Shown here: positions 1 to 8,979 of the stretch, piece after piece
Layout: each line of letters starts with the position of its first letter
How positions within the stretch are numbered: position 1 is the stretch's first letter
Assembly: GCF_001293645.1 (NCBI RefSeq)
Contig: NZ_LBMD01000024.1
Coordinates: 1 to 64,000, forward strand
Direction: 5' to 3'
DNA: 64,000 nucleotides
From: Bacillus sp. CHD6a
Lineage (GTDB): Bacteria; Bacillota; Bacilli; Bacillales; Bacillaceae_I
The notes under the pieces: model-generated
The model's database searches: none
What the model was told of the DNA's origin: nothing
Seen by the model: the letters and a program-made list of their open reading frames with translations, nothing else
Made by a program: the position numbers and the translations under genes

Positions 1-205
1 GGGATTACGTGATTAACGGTAAAAGAGAATCCCTCTAAAAGCCCGAACAGCAGAAATTACTCGGTTAACGGTAGAAGAGAAGCCTTCTCTAAGCCCGAAC
101 GGCAGGAACTACGTGGAAAACGGTAGAAGAGAAGCCTTATTTAAACCCGAACGGGAGGGTTTACTTGGATAACGGTAGTATAGACACTCTCAATAAACCC
201 TGCTT
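1..205. repeat. 52-bp tandem array A (runs off the window start)
   Basis: The block CCCGAAC recurs at 42, 94 and 146, and a decayed copy (ACCCTG) sits at 198, so spacing is exactly 52 bp with no insertions or deletions. A partial unit precedes 42, so the array probably continues upstream of the window. Each unit carries CGGTAGAAGAGA followed by a small dyad such as AGAGAA-GCC-TTCTCT. Core positions match, in register, the array at 49063-49606. No gene is visible here. Confidence 0.9.
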
Positions 206-302
206 CTTTTAGCCATCAAGTCAAAATCCATCCATCCAAACAATCCACATACTCCTAAACACCCCCACCAGCAAACTCTTCCCTTTCTCCTTTGATTCAA
301 GC

Positions 303-328
303 ACAGATTTTCCATAGGTTACATAAGA
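303..328 (+). promoter_or_regulatory. possible sigma-K promoter of dpaAB
   Basis: AC at 303-304 is followed after 17 bp by CATA at 322-325, the spacing and elements expected for sigma-K promoters. Dipicolinate synthase is a mother-cell sigma-K product in B. subtilis. The motif is short and could occur by chance. Confidence 0.3.
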
Positions 329-395
329 TGTGGAAGTAAGAAAAACTTGAGCCAGATTTACAAACTTTCACGAAGTAGAAGAAGGTGAACGATAT

Positions 396-1292
396 ATGCT
401 GACCGGTTTGCACATAGCTGTCATTGGCGGTGATGCAAGGCAGCTGGAAGTGATACGTAAGCTTATTGAGCTAGACGCGAAGCTTTCGCTTGTAGGATTT
501 GACCAATTAGATCACGGCTTTACAGGTGCTTCAAAAGAGCAGATGAATGAAGTGGATTTTTCGACTGTCAATGCCATTATCCTTCCTGTACCCGGCACAA
601 ATTTAGAGGGGCAGGTTGATACAATTTTCTCAAATGAAAAAATTGTGCTAACAGAGGAATTAGTGAAGAATACACCAGAGCACTGCACCATTTATTCAGG
701 AATCACCAATCCGTATTTGAATCAACTGGTTGCAAGTACAAATAGAAAGTTGGTTCAATTGTTTGATCGTGATGATGTTGCCATCTATAATGCAATTCCG
801 ACTGTGGAAGGTACCATCATGATGGTGATTCAACATACAGATATTACAATCCATAACTCCAATGTAGCGGTACTGGGGTTAGGGAGAGTAGGAATGAGTG
901 TAGCACGATCTTTTGCCGCACTAGGTGCCAATGTTCGTGTAGGCGCAAGAAAATCAGAACATATTGCACGGATATTTGAGATGGGCGTCACTCCTTTTTA
1001 TCTAAACGATTTGGCTGAGAATGTCACAGATGTCGATGTCTGTATTAATACTATTCCACACCTAATCGTTACATCGGATGTAATCTCTAAAATGCCTGCT
1101 CATACTCTCATTATTGATTTGGCATCCAAACCAGGAGGGACTGATTTCCGGTATGCCGAGAAAAGAGGAATTAAAGCATTATTAGCTCCAGGACTTCCAG
1201 GGATTGTTGCTCCGAAAACTGCGGGGCAGATCGTGGCGAATGTTTTGTCACAATTACTTAAAGAAGAAATGGAAGGGAGAAAGGGGAATTAA
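396..1292 (+). CDS. dpaA: dipicolinate synthase subunit A
   Basis: This is subunit A (SpoVFA) of the enzyme that oxidises dihydrodipicolinate to dipicolinic acid, the calcium chelator of the spore core, in the mother cell. The 298-residue protein has an N-terminal dehydrogenase-like part starting LHIAVIGGDARQLEV and a C-terminal NAD-binding Rossmann fold with VLGLGRVGMSVAR near residue 153. The start follows GAAGGTGA. Subunit B begins 2 bp after the stop, so the two are cotranslated. The dapA product downstream supplies the pathway, which explains the clustering. Identification by family signature and by the conserved order with asd-dapG-dapA. Confidence 0.95.
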   Translation: MLTGLHIAVIGGDARQLEVIRKLIELDAKLSLVGFDQLDHGFTGASKEQMNEVDFSTVNAIILPVPGTNLEGQVDTIFSNEKIVLTEELVKNTPEHCTIYSGITNPYLNQLVASTNRKLVQLFDRDDVAIYNAIPTVEGTIMMVIQHTDITIHNSNVAVLGLGRVGMSVARSFAALGANVRVGARKSEHIARIFEMGVTPFYLNDLAENVTDVDVCINTIPHLIVTSDVISKMPAHTLIIDLASKPGGTDFRYAEKRGIKALLAPGLPGIVAPKTAGQIVANVLSQLLKEEMEGRKGN

Positions 1293-1294
1293 CC

Positions 1295-1894
1295 ATGCAA
1301 TTAAAAGGAAAACGGCTAGGTTTTGGTTTAACGGGGTCTCATTGTACGTATGATGCGGTTATTCCGGAAATACAAAAACTACTAGATGCTGGTGCTGAAG
1401 TAAGGCCAGTAGTTACTTCGACCGTTCAACATACAAATACAAGATTCGGTCAAGGGGAAGATTGGATTAAACTGATTGAAGACATGACAGGATTTAAAGT
1501 GATAGATTCCATTGTAAAAGCAGAACCGCTTGGTCCTAAGATTCCATTGGATTGTATGATCATTGCCCCTTTAACCGGAAACTCAATGAGTAAATTGGCT
1601 AATGCCCTTACAGATTCACCTGTACTAATGGCTGCCAAGGCAACACTGAGAAATCATAACCCAGTAGTCTTAGGGATATCAACCAATGATGCCCTCGGAT
1701 TAAATGGATTAAATTTGATGAGATTAATGGCTACTAAAAATATATACTTTATTCCTTATGGGCAAGATGCACCGGACAAAAAACCAAATTCCATGGTTGC
1801 AAGAATGGGTATGTTAATGCCAACAGTAGAGCATGCATTAGAGCATAAACAAATACAACCCGTCATCGTAGAAAGGTACAAAGACGATTTATAA
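1295..1894 (+). CDS. dpaB: dipicolinate synthase subunit B (flavoprotein)
   Basis: The 199-residue protein is SpoVFB, partner of dpaA in making dipicolinic acid. It belongs to the flavoprotein (HFCD) family: the N-terminus GFGLTGSHCTYDAVIPEI and the PLTGNSMSKLANAL segment near residue 93 are typical. An AAGGGG-type ribosome site lies in the end of dpaA. A strong hairpin terminator follows, so dpaAB forms a two-gene sporulation unit separated from the housekeeping asd-dap genes. Confidence 0.95.
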   Translation: MQLKGKRLGFGLTGSHCTYDAVIPEIQKLLDAGAEVRPVVTSTVQHTNTRFGQGEDWIKLIEDMTGFKVIDSIVKAEPLGPKIPLDCMIIAPLTGNSMSKLANALTDSPVLMAAKATLRNHNPVVLGISTNDALGLNGLNLMRLMATKNIYFIPYGQDAPDKKPNSMVARMGMLMPTVEHALEHKQIQPVIVERYKDDL

Positions 1895-1906
1895 TAAAAT
1901 TTGTTC

Positions 1907-1944
1907 AGAAGAGAAGAAAAGTAAGAATTTCTTCTCTTCTTTAT
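1907..1944 (+). terminator. terminator after dpaB
   Basis: AGAAGAGAAGAAA pairs with TTTCTTCTCTTCT across a short loop, followed by a T-rich run. It separates dpaAB from asd. Confidence 0.85.
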
Positions 1945-2046
1945 TTCAGTAATATGATAAAATTAAAAACTATATATGAATATATATTCTGAAAGCTCAG
2001 TGAAATAGTAATAGAGCTATTTTAATAATGGAGAGGTGCTTAATAG

Positions 2047-3090
2047 ATGAGTGGTTTACATGTAGCAGTTGTAGGCGCAACAGGAGCAGTAGGACAGCAA
2101 ATGCTTCATACATTAGAAGAGAGAAATTTCCCGGTCAAGAAGCTTACGCTATTATCTTCGGAGCGCTCTGCAGGTAAAAAAGTATTATTTAAAGGGGAAG
2201 AAGTGACAATTGAAGTTGCGACACCTGATAAATTTGAGGGTGTTCATATAGCATTGTTCAGTGCAGGAGGAAGTGTTTCCAAGGAGCTTGCGCCTGAAGC
2301 GGCAAAGCGTGGAGCAATAGTGGTTGATAACACTAGTTTCTTCCGTATGGATCCAAATGTGCCTTTAGTAGTTCCAGAAGTAAATGAACAAGACATCAAA
2401 TCCCATAACGGAATCATTGCCAACCCAAACTGTTCTACTATTCAAATGGTGGTTGCACTAGAACCGATTAGGAAGTCATATGGCCTGACTAAAGTTATTG
2501 TCAGCACTTATCAAGCAGTATCAGGAGCAGGTGCGGCGGCAATCGAAGAACTTGAATCCCAATCACAAGCCATTCTAAACAACGAAACATTTACACCAAG
2601 CATTCTTCCCGTTAAAGGGGATAAGAAACACTATCAAATTGCTTTCAATGCCATCCCGCAAATTGATAAGTTCGAAGAGAATGGTTTTACATTTGAAGAA
2701 TTAAAAATGATAAACGAAACGAAAAAAATTATGCACGACCAGAACCTACAGGTTGCAGCTACTTGTGTACGTCTTCCAGTTGTAACAGGACATTCCGAGT
2801 CTGTATATATTGAAGTAGAAGACGAAAATGTGACTGTTCAAGATTTAAAGGCGTTGCTTGAAAAAGCTCCTGGCGTTGTACTGCAAGACAATCCTGCCGA
2901 ACAGGTTTACCCGATGCCTGCTGATTGTGTAGGATCGAACGACGTGTTTGTTGGACGAATCAGGAAGGACTTAGATAACAAAAAAGGCTTCCATTTATGG
3001 ATTGTATCTGACAACTTGTTAAAAGGTGCAGCTTGGAATTCCGTACAAATTGCAGAGAGCTTAGTGAAACTCGGCGTAATCAACCAATAA
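2047..3090 (+). CDS. asd: aspartate-semialdehyde dehydrogenase
   Basis: Asd reduces aspartyl phosphate to aspartate semialdehyde, the branch point to lysine/diaminopimelate, threonine and methionine. The 347-residue protein has the NADP-binding GATGAVGQ at 10-17, the active-site cysteine in NPNCS at Cys129, and the substrate-binding Arg242 and catalytic His249 in RLPVVTGHS. Length is normal. The start follows GGAGAGGTG. It lies between terminators (1907-1944 and 3101-3130), so it can be transcribed alone, although it is grouped with dapG and dapA. Confidence 0.97.
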   Translation: MSGLHVAVVGATGAVGQQMLHTLEERNFPVKKLTLLSSERSAGKKVLFKGEEVTIEVATPDKFEGVHIALFSAGGSVSKELAPEAAKRGAIVVDNTSFFRMDPNVPLVVPEVNEQDIKSHNGIIANPNCSTIQMVVALEPIRKSYGLTKVIVSTYQAVSGAGAAAIEELESQSQAILNNETFTPSILPVKGDKKHYQIAFNAIPQIDKFEENGFTFEELKMINETKKIMHDQNLQVAATCVRLPVVTGHSESVYIEVEDENVTVQDLKALLEKAPGVVLQDNPAEQVYPMPADCVGSNDVFVGRIRKDLDNKKGFHLWIVSDNLLKGAAWNSVQIAESLVKLGVINQ

Positions 3091-3100
3091 CATGATAAAG

Positions 3101-3130
3101 AAAAGGTCTTTCAAAGACCTTTTCTTTTCG
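3101..3130 (+). terminator. terminator after asd
   Basis: AAAAGGTCTTT and AAAGACCTTTT form a compact hairpin followed by CTTTTC. It lies 10 bp after the asd stop. Confidence 0.85.
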
Positions 3131-3254
3131 GAAGAAAGTCTCGTTTACCCCATCGCCATTCTTGAACAGTAAGCGCCTTCTGAGAAGGTACTATTTTCAT
3201 CACATCTTTCGTATGTATTAAGGATGTTTCTAAACCGCGATGAGGTGTCAATAT

Positions 3255-4526
3255 ATGAAAATAATAGTTCAAAAGTTTGGTGGAACGTCAGTCAGGGATG
3301 AAGCCAGTAGACATGCTGCAGTCAAACATATTAAAAAGGCAGTGAACGATGGATACAAAGTGGTTGTCGTCGTATCTGCTATGGGAAGAAAAGGGGAGCC
3401 ATACGCAACAGACACCCTTCTAAACCTTGTGGAACCAGGTAAGAACAACGTCTCAAAACGTGAAATAGATATGTTATTATCTTGTGGAGAAATCATCTCT
3501 TCCATCGTATTCAGTAGCCTGTTGCAAAAGGAAGGAATTTCTGCAACTGCGTTAAACGGTCCACAGGCGGGGTTTCGAACCAATAACGACCACACAAATG
3601 CCCGGATTATTGAGATGAAATGTGAGAGACTTCAAGAAATGCTAGACTTGCACCAAGTAGTAGTTGTGGCAGGATTCCAAGGGGAAACGAAAAACGGAGA
3701 TATTTCGACCATTGGGCGTGGAGGAAGTGATACATCAGCAGCCGCATTAGGTGCAGCCCTTCATGCAGAATGGATCGATATTTTTACAGATGTAGAAGGG
3801 GTTATGACAGCAGATCCACGCATTGTAAAAGATGCTTCTCCATTGCCAGTTGTCACCTATAACGAAATATGTAACATGGCATATCAAGGGGCTAAAGTGA
3901 TTCATCCGCGCGCAGTGGAAATTGCTATGCAAGCAAAGATTCCCATTCGAATAAGGTCTACTTATTCCAATTCAACTGGGACCTTAGTAACATCCCTAGA
4001 TAAGATAGGAAAAGGTGCAGATGTAAAAGACCGCTTGATTACGGGAATAGCCCATGTACCTAATGTTACACAAATAAAGGTCTTTGCAAAAGAAGGCAAT
4101 TATGGCATCCAAACCGAAGTCTTTCGGGCAATGGCCAATGAACAAATTAGCGTCGACTTTTTCAATATCTCCCCAACTAGTGTGGTCTACACCGTTACAG
4201 ATGAGATGAGTGAAAAAGCGATACATGTACTGCAAAAATTGGGATATGAACCAAAAGTAAACCGTCATTGTGCTAAAGTGGCAACTGTTGGAGCGGGAAT
4301 GACAGGAGTACCAGGGGTAACGTCTAAAATAGTGACAGCACTCTCAGAACTCGGCATACAAATTCTTCAATCTGCAGATAGCCATACCACAATCTGGGTA
4401 CTTGTAAAACAAGAAGATATGATTAAAGCGGTGAATGCTTTACACAAGGCTTTCAATTTAGCAAGAAAACAAATAACGATCTTACATCCAACCGCAGAAG
4501 AAGGAGAGAAAACAGTTCATGATTAA
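3255..4526 (+). CDS. dapG: aspartate kinase (DapG type)
   Basis: This kinase phosphorylates aspartate in the first step of the aspartate pathway. The 423-residue protein begins MKIIVQKFGGTSV, the amino-acid-kinase signature, and ends in two ACT regulatory domains (roughly residues 270-420). The ATG at 3255 is preferred over one 15 bp upstream because GAGGTG sits 7 bp before it. The 3' end overlaps dapA by 8 bp. In B. subtilis this isozyme is diaminopimelate-inhibited and serves cell wall and spore needs; the regulation here is inferred from that. A short hairpin (CCTTC-TGA-GAAGG, 3177-3189) lies in the leader. Confidence 0.95.
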   Translation: MKIIVQKFGGTSVRDEASRHAAVKHIKKAVNDGYKVVVVVSAMGRKGEPYATDTLLNLVEPGKNNVSKREIDMLLSCGEIISSIVFSSLLQKEGISATALNGPQAGFRTNNDHTNARIIEMKCERLQEMLDLHQVVVVAGFQGETKNGDISTIGRGGSDTSAAALGAALHAEWIDIFTDVEGVMTADPRIVKDASPLPVVTYNEICNMAYQGAKVIHPRAVEIAMQAKIPIRIRSTYSNSTGTLVTSLDKIGKGADVKDRLITGIAHVPNVTQIKVFAKEGNYGIQTEVFRAMANEQISVDFFNISPTSVVYTVTDEMSEKAIHVLQKLGYEPKVNRHCAKVATVGAGMTGVPGVTSKIVTALSELGIQILQSADSHTTIWVLVKQEDMIKAVNALHKAFNLARKQITILHPTAEEGEKTVHD

Positions 4527-5391
4527 CTTTGGTAAAGTTTCTACAGCTATGGTAACTCCATTTGATAATAAAGGAAACATAGATTTTGAGAAAACAACAC
4601 AATTGATCAACTATCTTATAAAAAACGGTACGGATTCCGTTGTTGTTGCCGGAACAACAGGAGAATCTCCTACACTATCAACAGAAGAAAAGCTTGCCCT
4701 TTTCGCTCATGTTGTAAAGGTGGTCGACGGTAGAATCCCTGTAATTGCAGGGACGGGAAGTAATAATACCAGAGCATCCATTGACCTTACCAAAAAAGCG
4801 GAGGCAGCAGGTGTTGATGCCATCATGCTAGTAGCGCCATACTACAATAAGCCAAGTCAAGAAGGACTTTATCAACATTTTAGTACCATCGCATCTGAAA
4901 CTTCACTGCCTGTGATGTTATACAATATACCAGGAAGGTCCGTTGTTAACATGTCGGTTGAAACGATTGTTCGACTTTCTGAGATTGATAATATCGTTGC
5001 TGTTAAAGAAGCAAGCGGAAACTTGGATGCCATGACGGAAATCATTGCAGCTACACCAGATGAGTTTGTCCTTTACAGTGGTGATGACGGTTTAACCTTG
5101 CCGGTGCTTTCAATCGGAGGAAATGGTGTAGTTTCTGTAGCTTCACATGTGTTGGGAAATGAAATGCAAGAGATGATTCGTTCTTTTGAGGCAGGAGAAT
5201 TTGCGAGTGCTGCGAAACAGCATCAAACATTGCTGCCTGTCATGAAGGGGTTATTCAGTGCACCAAGCCCTTCCCCAGTAAAAACAGCCCTTCAATTAAA
5301 AGGAATGGATGTCGGCGGTGTTAGACTTCCATTGGTGCCATTAACAGAACAGGAAAGAAATACGTTAACCAAACTTATAGAAACTATCTAA
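4519..5391 (+). CDS. dapA: 4-hydroxy-tetrahydrodipicolinate synthase
   Basis: DapA condenses pyruvate with aspartate semialdehyde, the committed step to lysine, diaminopimelate and (with dpaAB) dipicolinate. The 290-residue protein shows GTTGESPTL at 45-53 (Thr46-Thr47), Tyr135 and Arg140 in YNIPGRS, and the Schiff-base Lys163 in AVKEASGN. Translation is coupled to dapG by the overlap, with GGAGAG as ribosome site inside the dapG end. A terminator follows at once. Confidence 0.97.
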   Translation: MINFGKVSTAMVTPFDNKGNIDFEKTTQLINYLIKNGTDSVVVAGTTGESPTLSTEEKLALFAHVVKVVDGRIPVIAGTGSNNTRASIDLTKKAEAAGVDAIMLVAPYYNKPSQEGLYQHFSTIASETSLPVMLYNIPGRSVVNMSVETIVRLSEIDNIVAVKEASGNLDAMTEIIAATPDEFVLYSGDDGLTLPVLSIGGNGVVSVASHVLGNEMQEMIRSFEAGEFASAAKQHQTLLPVMKGLFSAPSPSPVKTALQLKGMDVGGVRLPLVPLTEQERNTLTKLIETI

Positions 5392-5399
5392 TATGCAAA

Positions 5400-5436
5400 A
5401 AAACCAAGGCTTAATAGGAAGCTTTGGTTTTTTTTT
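5400..5436 (+). terminator. terminator after dapA
   Basis: AAACCAAGGCTT pairs with AAGCTTTGGTTT (one imperfect position) and is followed by a run of Ts. Confidence 0.85.
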
Positions 5437-5453
5437 GAGAAAAATTTTGATAA

Positions 5454-5579
5454 CTGTTGATTTCCGTTCCAGGCGCTTCGCTTGCCTGCTGGCGGTCCGT
5501 GAGCCTCCTCACTCCGTTGCGGGGTCTCACCTGTCCCTTCCTCCCGCGGGCGTCTACGCGCCTTCCACTACAATCAACT
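5454..5579. repeat. dispersed hairpin element R, copy 1
   Basis: This copy begins CTGTTGATTTCCG and ends CAATCAACTT, so its ends are complementary. The GC-rich interior has GGCGGTCCGTGAGCCTCC and GGGGTCTCACCTGTCCCTTC. It is the inverted partner of copy 2 at 5666-5855, 86 bp away. It is far richer in GC than the surroundings. No gene is supported in 5392-6096: the long open frames there are by-products of the repeat. Confidence 0.85.
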
Positions 5580-5665
5580 TGGCTACTGCATTTACCTAAG
5601 GGTTTATGAAGACTATGTACCTGAGTAAACTCAAAAAGCAGTAGCGTTTCGTCATAGCAATCTAT

Positions 5666-5855
5666 AGCTGTTGATTGGAGCAAAAGGCGGAGACTCCTCG
5701 AAAATGCTACGCATTTTCTTCGTGCGATGAATCGCTGCCGAAGCCTTCCTTGTCCTGAGGGAGATAGTGCTAGGTGGAGACCCCGCAGGCGTAGCCGAGG
5801 AGGCTCCAGCAGCGCCCCTAGGAAAGCGAAGCCATTTGCGGAAATCAACAGCGGT
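5666..5855. repeat. dispersed hairpin element R, copy 2 (with nested hairpin)
   Basis: It begins AGCTGTTGATTGGAGC and ends GGAAATCAACAGC, giving a perfect 10-bp terminal inverted repeat. It is inverted relative to copy 1. After GAGACTCCT it carries an extra module of about 55 bp containing the dyad GAAAATGC-TAC-GCATTTTC, absent from copies 3, 6 and 7 but present in copy 4. Confidence 0.85.
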
Positions 5856-6096
5856 GCATAACTAGCAACTAAGATTAAAACCGGGCGGTTCGCCAGGTTT
5901 TCCTTAAATAAACCCATTAAATTCCAGTTGTTATAATATTTCTTGTATTCCAATTCTTTCATACGTTATAATTATTTCAAATGACATGGAGCGGATATTG
6001 ATTTGGCACTAGGTAGCTGAAAATTTAATAGATCTCTTGATGCAAAGCGTGCATTATCGTCATAATTCGGTTTACAGATATATAGGAGGTAAAAAA

Positions 6097-7761
6097 GTGA
6101 ATACACCACAGACAGAGAAACTTAAAGTGTTTGCCCTCGGGGGGATCGGGGAAATCGGTAAAAATATGTACGTTTTAGAAATAGAAGATTCCATTTATAT
6201 TATGGATACTGGTGTTATGATCCCAGAAGATGGGATGCTCGGTATTGATATGGTCATACCAGATACGACATATCTTGAAGATAATAAGGACAAGATTCAA
6301 GGGATTTTCCTTACACATGGGCATGAAGAACATATAGGAGGACTTGCATATATCCTTAGAAAATTTAAAACTCCTGTGTATGGTACAAAGTTTACACTGG
6401 CACTTGCAAAAGAACTTGTGAACGGGCTTGGATTAAAAGGACAGGTGGAGTTTAAAGAGGTAGATGACAGCACTGTCTTAGAATTGCCACATACAACAGT
6501 AACCTTTTTTAGAACGAACCATAGCATTCCGGATTCAGTAGGCATTTGCTTTGATACCCCACAAGGGGCAATCGTTCATACAGGTGACTTTAAATTTGAT
6601 CAATCCCAGTTATCCCAGAATGCTGATCTGGGCAAAATTGCGGAAATCGGGAATAAAGGTGTATTGTGTGTTCTTTCTGATAGCACAAATGCAGAGAAAC
6701 CTGGGTATACAATTTCTGAATCCGTTGTCAGACAAGAGATTGCGGATGTAACCTATAATGCTAAGGGTCGTGTGTTTGCTGCGTGCCTGTCTACAAATGT
6801 CGGTCGAATTCAACAGATTGTTCAAGCTGCAGTGGACAGCAACAGAAAGCTTGTCGTCGTTTCACATCCAACAGATCGCAACTTCACGATTGCAACAGAA
6901 CTGGAATATTTACACATTCCAGATAACTTGCTTGTACCAGTTAATGAACTTGGCAACCTAAAAGATGACAATGTAGTTGTGCTTACAATTGGGACGCATT
7001 CTCAACTTATGTCATCCCTTTTAAAAATGGCCAAAGGTACTCATAAACATGCTCAAATCAAACAACAGGACATTGTGATGATTGCAGCTTCCCCGTCACC
7101 TGGGACAGAATTAACCGTAGCTAAAGTGATAGACAAGCTCTACAGGGCCGGAGCAGTTGTCATTTACGGTCAAAAGAAAATTCATTCTTCCGGGCACGGT
7201 TGTCAGGAAGAACTTAAGTTAATGTTAAACTTACTTAAACCAAAATATGTTCTTCCTATCCAAGGAGAATTCAAAATGCAAAGAGCGCTCTCCAAAGTGG
7301 CAGAAAGCGTCGGAATCGAAAAAGACAACATCTTCTTATTGAATAAAGGAGAAGTAGTTGAGTTTAAAAAGGGTACTGGAAAATATGCTGGGAAAGTATA
7401 TGCCGGAAATGTCCTAATTGACGGTCTTGGAGTTGGGGATATCGGTAATATCGTATTAAGAGATCGCAGGTTATTGTCTCAAGACGGCATTATGGTTGTG
7501 GTTGTGTCCATCAGTAAAAGCCAAAAAAGAATTATTGCCGGTCCAGAAATTCTTTCAAGAGGTTTTGTATATGTGCGTGAGTCAGAAGAACTTCTAGACA
7601 GAGCAAATGCTATCGTGACAGAAATTCTCGACAATGCCGTAAAAGAACAGATTCTTGAGTGGTCAAGCTTGAAGTTGAAAATTAGAGAATCCCTTAATCA
7701 GCACTTATATGAAAAGACTAGACGTCGACCAATGATTCTCCCTATTATTATGGAAGTCTGA
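6097..7761 (+). CDS. rnjB: ribonuclease J2
   Basis: RNase J2 is a metallo-beta-lactamase/beta-CASP nuclease that works with RNase J1 in mRNA decay and rRNA maturation. The 554-residue product starts at GTG 6097, 6 bp after AGGAGGT; in-frame codons upstream from 6037 lack a ribosome site. The metal motif reads THGHEEHIGG, so the usual Asp of HxHxDH is Glu. The beta-CASP region and C-terminal segment are intact and the length is normal for RnjB. The position next to dapA, tepA and spoIIIE also fits rnjB and not rnjA. Confidence 0.9.
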   Translation: MNTPQTEKLKVFALGGIGEIGKNMYVLEIEDSIYIMDTGVMIPEDGMLGIDMVIPDTTYLEDNKDKIQGIFLTHGHEEHIGGLAYILRKFKTPVYGTKFTLALAKELVNGLGLKGQVEFKEVDDSTVLELPHTTVTFFRTNHSIPDSVGICFDTPQGAIVHTGDFKFDQSQLSQNADLGKIAEIGNKGVLCVLSDSTNAEKPGYTISESVVRQEIADVTYNAKGRVFAACLSTNVGRIQQIVQAAVDSNRKLVVVSHPTDRNFTIATELEYLHIPDNLLVPVNELGNLKDDNVVVLTIGTHSQLMSSLLKMAKGTHKHAQIKQQDIVMIAASPSPGTELTVAKVIDKLYRAGAVVIYGQKKIHSSGHGCQEELKLMLNLLKPKYVLPIQGEFKMQRALSKVAESVGIEKDNIFLLNKGEVVEFKKGTGKYAGKVYAGNVLIDGLGVGDIGNIVLRDRRLLSQDGIMVVVVSISKSQKRIIAGPEILSRGFVYVRESEELLDRANAIVTEILDNAVKEQILEWSSLKLKIRESLNQHLYEKTRRRPMILPIIMEV

Positions 7762-7771
7762 TACCGTTTCT

Positions 7772-7818
7772 TACCCGCAATGTGGCAGTTCCTGTCATGT
7801 TGCGGGTTTTGTTTTTGT
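7772..7818 (+). terminator. terminator after rnjB
   Basis: ACCCGCAA and TTGCGGGT flank a 19-nt loop, followed by TTTGTTTTTG. Confidence 0.8.
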
Positions 7819-7901
7819 TTTAGTTGCGAATGAAAAAAAGCATCGCGTCAATACTATACTGGAGAAAACTTATTTTATAAGGGACGGAAGGAGATTGTCG
7901 C

Positions 7902-8660
7902 ATGTCTGATTTTACATACCAGTCATCGGAACAACCACAAGGAGAGCCTAACAAACCTGATGCAGGAAAGGATTCCTTAGTAAATAAAATTCAGCAGCTT
8001 GGTCAAACGAATGTTGCGCAAATGCCATCTGACTCCAAAATACATTGCCTGACCATTGTGGGTCAAATTGAGGGACACGTCCAATTACCTCCTCAAAATA
8101 AAACAACCAAATACGAACATGTTATACCTCAAATCGTTGCAATCGAGCAAAATCCAAATATTGAAGGACTGCTAGTAATATTAAATACGGTTGGTGGAGA
8201 TGTCGAAGCTGGATTGGCTATTTCTGAAATGCTAGCTTCCTTGTCAAAACCAACAGTCTCACTCGTACTTGGTGGCGGGCATTCTATTGGGGTGCCTATT
8301 GCGGTATCTTGTGACTATTCTTTTATTGCTGAAACTGCCACCATGACTATTCACCCTGTGCGATTGACAGGTTTGGTCATTGGTGTTCCTCAAACCTTTG
8401 AATACCTGGATAAAATGCAAGATAGAGTCATCAACTTTGTAACAAAAAATTCGGGTATTCCTGAAGAGAAATTCAAGGAATTGATGCTTTCAAAAGGAAA
8501 TTTGACTCGTGATATTGGGACCAATGTGGTTGGTGCGGACGCTGTCGAGTATGGATTGATTGATCAAGTAGGGGGAGTAGGAGAAGCCATCCGAAAGCTA
8601 AACGAGATGGTAGAGGAAAAAAATCCAGGTAAAACAGAAGAAGGGAAGATGCTGCAATGA
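7902..8660 (+). CDS. tepA: TepA, ClpP-fold peptidase
   Basis: TepA is a cytosolic ClpP-family serine peptidase; in B. subtilis it was first linked to protein translocation and later to degradation of small acid-soluble spore proteins during germination. The 252-residue protein has a polar N-terminal extension (about 45 residues), then the ClpP fold. [17 protein letters not shown] is the oxyanion region and [14 protein letters not shown] holds the nucleophile serine. The start follows GGAAGGAG. The last 4 bp overlap the next gene, so the two are coupled. Confidence 0.9.
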   Translation: MSDFTYQSSEQPQGEPNKPDAGKDSLVNKIQQLGQTNVAQMPSDSKIHCLTIVGQIEGHVQLPPQNKTTKYEHVIPQIVAIEQNPNIEGLLVILNTVGGDVEAGLAISEMLASLSKPTVSLVLGGGHSIGVPIAVSCDYSFIAETATMTIHPVRLTGLVIGVPQTFEYLDKMQDRVINFVTKNSGIPEEKFKELMLSKGNLTRDIGTNVVGADAVEYGLIDQVGGVGEAIRKLNEMVEEKNPGKTEEGKMLQ

Positions 8661-8869
8661 TTCTCTATACAACCATGCCTCAGGAATTAATCTTTCCTGT
8701 GGAAAATGGAGAATATGAAAAACAACGTGTGATTGATGTTAACGGCGTATCTTTGGTTGTTCAACAAACAGATATGAACGCCTATCAAATCGTCCGAAAT
8801 TTGAGCACAGACCCTGCACACTATCTTAGTAACGAGTATTCCCCAGGTCAAACCATTAATTTTCTTTAA
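8657..8869 (+). CDS. ylzJ: YlzJ-like small protein
   Basis: This 70-residue protein of unknown function matches the YlzJ family found after tepA in Bacillus. It starts [14 protein letters not shown], contains VDVNG-like [13 protein letters not shown], and has no membrane segment or signal peptide. It overlaps tepA by 4 bp, so the two are probably coexpressed. Confidence 0.8.
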   Translation: MILYTTMPQELIFPVENGEYEKQRVIDVNGVSLVVQQTDMNAYQIVRNLSTDPAHYLSNEYSPGQTINFL

Positions 8870-8893
8870 CAATGTTTCAAGAGTTAGGGCTTA

Positions 8894-8902
8894 TGTTATA
8901 AT
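8894..8902 (+). promoter_or_regulatory. extended -10 promoter of spoIIIE
   Basis: TGTTATAAT (TGnTATAAT) at 8894-8902 is a full extended -10 element; the -35 region at the usual spacing is poor. Transcription would start near 8909, just before the hairpin at 8917-8946. Confidence 0.6.
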
Positions 8903-8916
8903 ACAAGCATCAGAGG

Positions 8917-8946
8917 AAAAAGCAGCCAGTTTTTGTTGGCTGCTTT
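8917..8946 (+). terminator. hairpin in the spoIIIE leader (terminator or attenuator)
   Basis: AAAGCAGCCA and TGGCTGCTTT form a 10-bp stem around an 8-nt loop, followed by the weak U-tract TTTCGTCTTCTC. It could end the tepA-ylzJ transcript. It also lies downstream of the predicted spoIIIE promoter, so it may attenuate that message. Confidence 0.65.
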
Positions 8947-8979
8947 CGTCTTCTCATTATGGTTAGATAGGTGAGAATT

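Noticed and set aside
3131-3254. Lysine riboswitch or T-box in the dapG leader
   Set aside because: The leader is about 120 bp with only a 5-bp hairpin; no riboswitch core, specifier loop or T-box sequence is seen.
5411-5962. A 183-residue minus-strand open frame after dapA
   Set aside because: It spans R copies 1 and 2 and the dapA terminator; length is due to their GC-rich sequence.
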